Assembly (NCBI RefSeq): GCF_032884065.1
Contig: NC_088863.1
Location: 44,393,687-44,457,686 of the forward strand
Direction: 5' to 3'
DNA length: 64,000 nucleotides
Source of the DNA: Artemia franciscana
Taxonomy: Eukaryota; Arthropoda; Branchiopoda; Anostraca; Artemiidae
Shown: positions 59,091 through 64,000 of the stretch, in pieces
Layout of the letters: every line of letters starts with the position of its first letter
Position numbering within the stretch: the stretch's first letter is position 1
Position numbers and translations under genes: made by a program
Notes under the pieces: generated by a model
What the model saw: only the letters and a program-made list of their open reading frames with translations
What the model was told of the DNA's origin: nothing
Database searches by the model: none

Positions 59091-59227
59091 ATTTGTTGCT
59101 ATCTTTTAGGGGTTAAACCTCGATTAGTAAAAATCCCATTGGACAAGTAAACAAACGCACCCACAGTTGCTATTTAGCAGCGTTTTTAGTTCTATTCAAA
59201 TACAGCCAAAAAGATTGTGAAAAGGTG

Positions 59228-59308
59228 ATGGAAGACGCCGAAGCCACGATGAATTTTCGGTGGCCCACCGCTGATGAAAGACGCGCCGGCACAGAAAAAA
59301 TTTGGGCG
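59228..59308 (+). CDS. Possible host exon (27 codons then splice donor)
   Basis: An open stretch starts MEDAEATMNFRWPTADER and ends before GTGAGA, a good 5' splice site in phase 0. The segment is unusually GC- and CpG-rich for this window and lies just outside the transposon mosaic, as a first coding exon might. No homology recognised and no downstream exon identified. Could be chance. Confidence 0.25.
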
Positions 59309-59485
59309 GTGAGACGCCGATCTGTCTATATTTAGAATTTAGTTTTTGCAGTGATTGGTTGATATCTGTGAGCTAATTGAGTAAGCGTGCTAAGTAACTT
59401 TATAAACGTCTTTCAATATAATTTCTAATAAGAAAATGGGAATAAGAGCTTATAGACAGAGAAGGCAGTGGCGTACTTACCGCAT

Positions 59486-59572
59486 ATGGAGATTATGTCC
59501 AACAAAGATTTCACAGTATTTTTCAAAAAGTATATACCGTTACTCTTAGCAGTCCTATTGATTCCTTGCACT
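59486..59572 (+). CDS. Possible signal/membrane-anchor first exon
   Basis: 29 codons, MEIMSNKDFTVFF then KKYIPLLLAVLLIPCT, followed immediately by GTAAGT. A basic pair before a run of Leu/Ala/Val/Ile looks like a signal peptide or membrane anchor. On the minus strand the same interval is also open between an ACAG and a GTAAGT, so the strand is uncertain. No partner exons identified. Confidence 0.25.
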
Positions 59573-59819
59573 GTAAGTTAATAATTTATTTGAAGTGGCT
59601 TTCAGCAATAAAATTACCACATTCCCAGATATTATTTTGTTTGTATGTATCTATTGAGATTATTTACTTTTAAGATCTATTTCACGACATGAAAGCCGCG
59701 ATTTGTCAATCCTTTGATCAATGCATCCTTGCTATTTAGTTTCCTGTGTATTTAATTGCAGAATTCTTGTTTTAATCTTGGCATTAAGAATTATCTGTTC
59801 CCATCTTTCGAGTGATTAA

Positions 59820-60165
59820 ATGAAAAAAAACGAGTTTTTCAGCTGAAAGTAAGAAACAACTTAAAACTCAAAAGAAGCAGAACTTGTTCCGTATAAAAAG
59901 AGGCTGCTCTCCTTTTCAGTACCTTGCTCTTCATGCTAAACGTTTTAGTGCTTTTTAAAAAAGCCTCTTATTCTATTTAAACTGCCCTAGTGTTTAAAGA
60001 ATCGTTCTCAAGAAATTGGGACAAACAGTCAAACTTTAGCGAAATAGCAAGGTATAAAAGAGGGGACAAACCCTATATATATTAATAATTTCTGCTCGTT
60101 CGAGTTTTGTTCCCTATTTTCGGTTAAAACAACCTGCTTTTCATTTAATTTCTGATCATTTTATT
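59820..60165. mobile_element. Inverted-repeat MITE-like element
   Basis: The left arm has ATGAAAAAAAACGAGTTTTT, CAGCTGAAAGTAAGAAAC and GTATAAAAAGAGG. The right arm has GGTATAAAAGAGGGG, TTTCTGCTCGTTCGAG and CGGTTAAAACAACCTGC. It is the same family as 8840-9120, with a longer spacer. Confidence 0.65.
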
Positions 60166-62900
60166 CAAATAATACCAATAAATAAGGCTCTCCTTTCATA
60201 AAAATTTCCTTCCTCTCATGGGAAACACTTCCGTGGAAAGTTTTTCCCACCCCCACCTACACAATGACCTAAAACCTTTCTTTCCTAATATCTTTTGTAT
60301 AATTATCCAATTTTTTATTTCATTAATTTTCCTTTGGCTTCTCAATTTTACTTATGTGGACAATTTTTCAGAAGGAAATCACCGAGAGGGAATTTCTATA
60401 TGGGGAACAAGCAGGATCCCTTCTTACTCAGTCATTCAACTTTGCACGGACACAAATCATTGCTTTACACACTAATGGGCTTAGCTCTAACTCGGCCTAA
60501 AATTAAAAAAAAGTCAAAGAAGGGTGAGGTTGGTTAGGGACTATGGAGGGAAGGTATTTGTTAGGCAAAATTTTAAATGGCTAGGAGTCATAAGAAATTG
60601 GGTCCGCTTCAAGGGGGAGGCCATGGGACCCTCTCGTCCCCACTTTTGAAGCCAAACTCGGTAAAACCTTTCAGGAAATTTTTTGAAGAGACCCAAGTAG
60701 AATCGAGTAACACATGTTACTTAACATAGGCCTCTTAAGGCAATTTACATCCGACAGTTGAGCTTGCCAAATAAAATCTTAAGCTTAGATCAAAAGTAAT
60801 TGAAAAGGGACAGCTCCTGTCCCTTGAACTTAGAAAAAAACCTTTTAGGAGATATTTTTTTATGAATAATACCTCTTTTGGTATATCTCTTAAAAAAGCA
60901 ACAACAATTTCACCCTCACCCCCTCCACTGTTGACCACAATTTGAAAAACTCGTGCTAATTTAGCCGTCCATTCTTAATTCTGGTTTCTACTGAAGAATG
61001 CTGAACGGCCTCATAAACGTCCACCTTGGAATAAAAATGAAAATTAAGCACTTGAACGTCCAACGCTGTCAATTCAACTGCTTCAATAAACGAATATCAA
61101 TAACGCAGCTAATTACAACTGATAAATTAGAAAGGGCTAATTTAAATAATAAAACTTATTAAAAATATAACTTTCCGAAAAAGAAGTTTTTCAAAGAAAA
61201 GTAAAAAAACAAATTAAAATTAATACCAGCAGAAATAAATTGTTACAATAATTAAAACTTAATACGACCGTAAATTACTTTTAAACAATAAATGAAACCT
61301 GAAACGAAGAGGAATAAAAATTAACTATAATAGTAAACATAAAGATAATAGGTACAATAATAGGTACAAATATAAATGATAAATTAATCTTAAAACGGGT
61401 AAAAATCAAAGTGAATATTTAAGTGAAATTTAAAAAGAACAAATTATTGGCTACTCTCCTTTTCCCATTAACAGTAAAAGTCTAAGGCATGCTCCATCAT
61501 TTGCGCTTTAGTGAAAAAGAATTATGTTACAGACACTTTCCATATTTAAAACACTGACAAAAAAACAATCAATAAAATCTTGGTTTGATGAGTTTTTATG
61601 AATTAGTATCATTATATATTAAATATTCAATTTATCCCATCAAAGAACTTAATTTGTCCAAAGAAAATAATAGGCAATAGGCAAAATTTAAATAGGCAAA
61701 CACAAGCATTAATTTGATTGGTACCATAAAATTATTTCAGTTGGTCAGTTGGACTTCTGTATTTTGAGATGCCTTGCATTCTGGCCCAATATCTCCTTAG
61801 TCACTTGTTCTTATGACATTTTCAACCTTAGTCGAACTTTGGGCAAAGTTTCTGAAACCTTCTAAGAACTGCAAGCAGAATATTTAAAACCTGATCTCCA
61901 ATTTTACACTGCAAATTCTGACGTTGTGCTTTTTAACTTGAAAGGTCCATTTCCTCATGAAGTTGTACTTGGGAATGCAAAGACCTACCCGTCTGACCAA
62001 GTCGTTTATCTTGGTATTCTTATTGGGAATATTATTTCTCATACTTGTCATTTCCTAATATAATCTGTGAAAAATGTTGTCATTCTCGTAGTTATCCATA
62101 GTGTTTCAAATGACACGTGGCCGGACAAGTATTTGCTGTCATCTTTTAGTTGTTAGACCCGGATAAGTGGAAATGCAATCGGACAAGTAAAAGAACACGG
62201 GGTAACAACCTTCTGGAGGATTCTTACAAATGTTGATAAATTAGAAATCCACCCCAATTTTTCCCCGTTTTCAAAATTACCTACTGAGATATCCAGCTTG
62301 GACACCCAATTCAAAACTCATCAACAATATTCACAAGGCAGTTCTTAATTAGCTGTACCTTGTCATAGTTGTATAGTGATATTTTGCTTCCGTTATTTTT
62401 CTTTGTAGGGCTCTGTCATTTTCTTTTTGTGCAAAGACGGGTTTTCAGTAAATTATAATAATAATACGTTTGATCTGTAGTAAAAACTCTTGTTACACTA
62501 CCCACAACAAACCCGGGTAGGAGCGGCCTCCTTAACGTTTAATGGCAAACTATTTGAAATTTGATATGCATGGCTACCACCTTGGGCTTCCTATTATGCT
62601 CATAACCCTATGTGTATTTTTCCTTATTGGGTTTCTGCCAAGTCTTCTGTCTTTACAAGCTTACAGTAATAAAAGGTAATAAGGGTGGGCTTCTAGTGGG
62701 TGACCACTTCCAAAGAAAACATGTTAAAATAAAAGTAGCTTAGTTACCTGTCATTTGATTCCTTATTTTGTGATCTTTTTAAACATTACGGTCATTTTTT
62801 GGATAGTGCAAGACTAAGTAGCCTAATGCAACTCAACCCCTAATGGTCAAAGATATAGCTCCTAACCAGATTCAGCATTGAATTTCACTTCATTTCAATT
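60166..62900. other. Intergenic, few features
   Basis: Contains one diverged arm of the 7320-7985 family (about 61170-61470) and a solo end related to the right end of the 47847-59161 mosaic (62105-62205: GGACAAGTATTTGCTGTC to ATCGGACAAGTAAAAG). The 85- and 80-codon frames near 60.2-60.5 kb have no recognised domain. Confidence 0.5.
62105..62205. repeat. Solo copy of the mosaic's right end
   Basis: CGGACAAGTATTTGCTGTC, ATCTTTTAGTTGTTAGACC and GGACAAGTAAAAGAACACG match 59087-59161 in order and orientation. Confidence 0.7.
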
Positions 62901-62929
62901 ACCTTAAATCACAGCCTGAAGTGAAATAA

Positions 62930-64000
62930 GGACTTTTGATCCTGTTGAATCACTCCTTGTGATGAGTTTCATACATGGTTTATTAGATTCAGGTGCATAC
63001 CTGTCAAATCTCCACAGTATGTCACTCCACTCAGTATCCAGGTGGCATTTCAATACATCTGTCAATTCAGCAGAAACAGTGTTCTCCTTGAGGTTGTTCC
63101 AGAAGATCTCAATCTAATTTGAGAAGAAGCTGCATCTTGCTCCAGTCCTTGCATGAAGTTTGCAGGTTTGTTTTGGGTGTCCTTGTGTTATGTGGGAGGG
63201 GTCAGTCTCCAGGAGCTCATTTTCCTGATTGGTAGAGAGGAGTTTGTGTGCCTAGATCATGTCCCCATGTTTCCACTTGTAGACTAAAGAGGGGAGGTTG
63301 AGTTCACTCAGTTTTTCACCGTAGGGCTTGTTTTCCATACTGGCAATCAGCTTAGTGGCCCTTTATTGGATTTGCTCAAGAACTACCTTGTCCTTTTTGA
63401 ATTGAGGGGTGGCCAGGATGGTCCCCACCTCCAATCTTAGTCTTTGTAGAGTTTGGTGATTACATGTCTACTTCTGCTGGTAATGATGTGTTTAATGATG
63501 CCTAGGGCTCTGCTAGCATTGGCTGAGATCTTCTGTGAGTGGGAGCTGAATTTCAACTGGGACTCTACTACAACTCCAAGGTCTCTCTCCTCCTGAACAT
63601 GCTCCAGTATGTGGTGACTCCCAGGCTTTTGGGTCATATGGTACTGTTGCTTAGGGTTGTTATGTCTAAAGTGTATGATCTTGCATTTTTCAGTGTTGAA
63701 TTTCAGGAACCATCTTTTGACCCAGGAGCACATGTGGTTGAGATCAGTTTGGAGAGATTGGAGGGCAGAAGGGGTGTTGGCAGGACCTATGAGTTTTGAA
63801 TTGTCTGCATAAAGAGTGGTTTTGTTACTGGTGATAAGGGCTAGCTCATTTATGTATATATTGAACAGGGTAGGGCTCAGGACACTGCCCTGGGGGACCC
63901 CACTGGTGACTTTGACTTCATCAGAGAGTGCATGACTGTTTGGTACTGTGGTCACTTTCACTTGCTGTATTCTGTCCTTTAGAAAATCCTTGATCCAACT
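62930..64000 (-). mobile_element. LINE reverse transcriptase and C-terminus (family B/C), runs off window
   Basis: The minus strand encodes SGVPQGSVLSPTLF, LYADNSKLIGPA, CSWVKRWFLKFNTEKCKIIH, EERDLGVVVESQLKFSSHS and a SRALGIIKHIITSR block in one 174-codon frame (63961-63437). Past frameshifts it continues to RATKLIASMENKPYGEKLSE, LNLPSLVYKWKHGDMI and a decayed tail. Order and motifs fit the RT palm/thumb and C-terminal domain of CR1/Jockey-type LINEs. The YADD catalytic motif reads YADN. The 5' part lies beyond 64000. Confidence 0.85.

Larger units (their letters stand above)
47847..59161. mobile_element. 11.3-kb mosaic bounded by a 22-bp inverted repeat
   Basis: The left end starts GGGTGCGTTTGTTTACTT followed by GTCC. 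The right end is its exact reverse complement finishing at 59161. ACA flanks both ends (a possible 3-bp duplication). The interior is noncoding and made of modules repeated directly and inverted (48.0-48.9 with 52.84-54.3 direct; 49.15-50.56 with 56.14-57.56 inverted; 51.03-51.54 plus 52.2-52.6 with 57.84-58.62 direct and 55.58-56.06 inverted). A related right end occurs alone at 62105-62205. It could be one large non-autonomous element or two separate MITE ends in opposite orientation. Confidence 0.5.

Overview
The window looks like gene-poor nuclear DNA from an animal, most likely an arthropod and possibly a crustacean. The evidence is AT-rich sequence, a spliceosome gene split into exons with GT-AG introns, and a very dense load of eukaryotic transposons (non-LTR retrotransposons, Helitrons, hAT, MITEs) and tandem repeats. 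The taxon is inference from the protein residues and repeat style. There is no sign of bacterial gene organisation, and nearly all open reading frames are chance or repeat-derived.

The one host gene I can identify firmly is SYF2, a pre-mRNA-splicing factor, on the minus strand. Four exons (38257-38117, 36573-36449, 31211-31044, 27315-27150) join in phase to give about 199 residues including the authentic C-terminus. The first exon, about 40-45 N-terminal residues, was not found. The introns (about 1.5, 5.2 and 3.7 kb) hold minisatellites and repeat modules. Two short exon-like segments on the plus strand near 59.2-59.6 kb may belong to another host gene.

1-10.4 kb holds interspersed repeats, minisatellites and inverted-repeat elements. 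10.4-24.65 kb appears to be one minus-strand non-LTR retrotransposon cut in two by a 12.3-kb insertion (11182-23487). The insertion has matching 13-16 bp ends and a near-perfect 9-bp flanking duplication. It contains a direct duplication, a tandem array, a hAT transposase relic, and a nest of at least five Helitron copies (16.75-22.0 kb) set among (TA)n tracts. These Helitrons retain the last exon of a helicase gene and show 5' TC ends and 3' hairpin-CTAG ends. A tRNA-like sequence lies inside one copy and another lies just beyond it.

24.65-38.3 kb is the SYF2 locus and its 3' flank. 38.9-47.8 kb holds a reverse transcriptase relic, a LINE ORF1/endonuclease relic with a PHD-like zinc finger, further copies of the first LINE family, and an array of a TAGCTAACTAGTTGGCTA-type repeat found in opposite orientations on the two sides of the LINE relic. 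47.85-59.16 kb is a noncoding mosaic of modules repeated in direct and inverted orientation. It is bounded by a 22-bp terminal inverted repeat and also contains palindromic MITEs and tRNA-derived SINE heads. The right end (62.9-64 kb) is the reverse transcriptase and C-terminus of a CR1/Jockey-like LINE that runs off the window.

The window therefore reads mainly as a record of nested transposition around one small splicing gene. Element ends were found by eye and most edges of repeat families are approximate.
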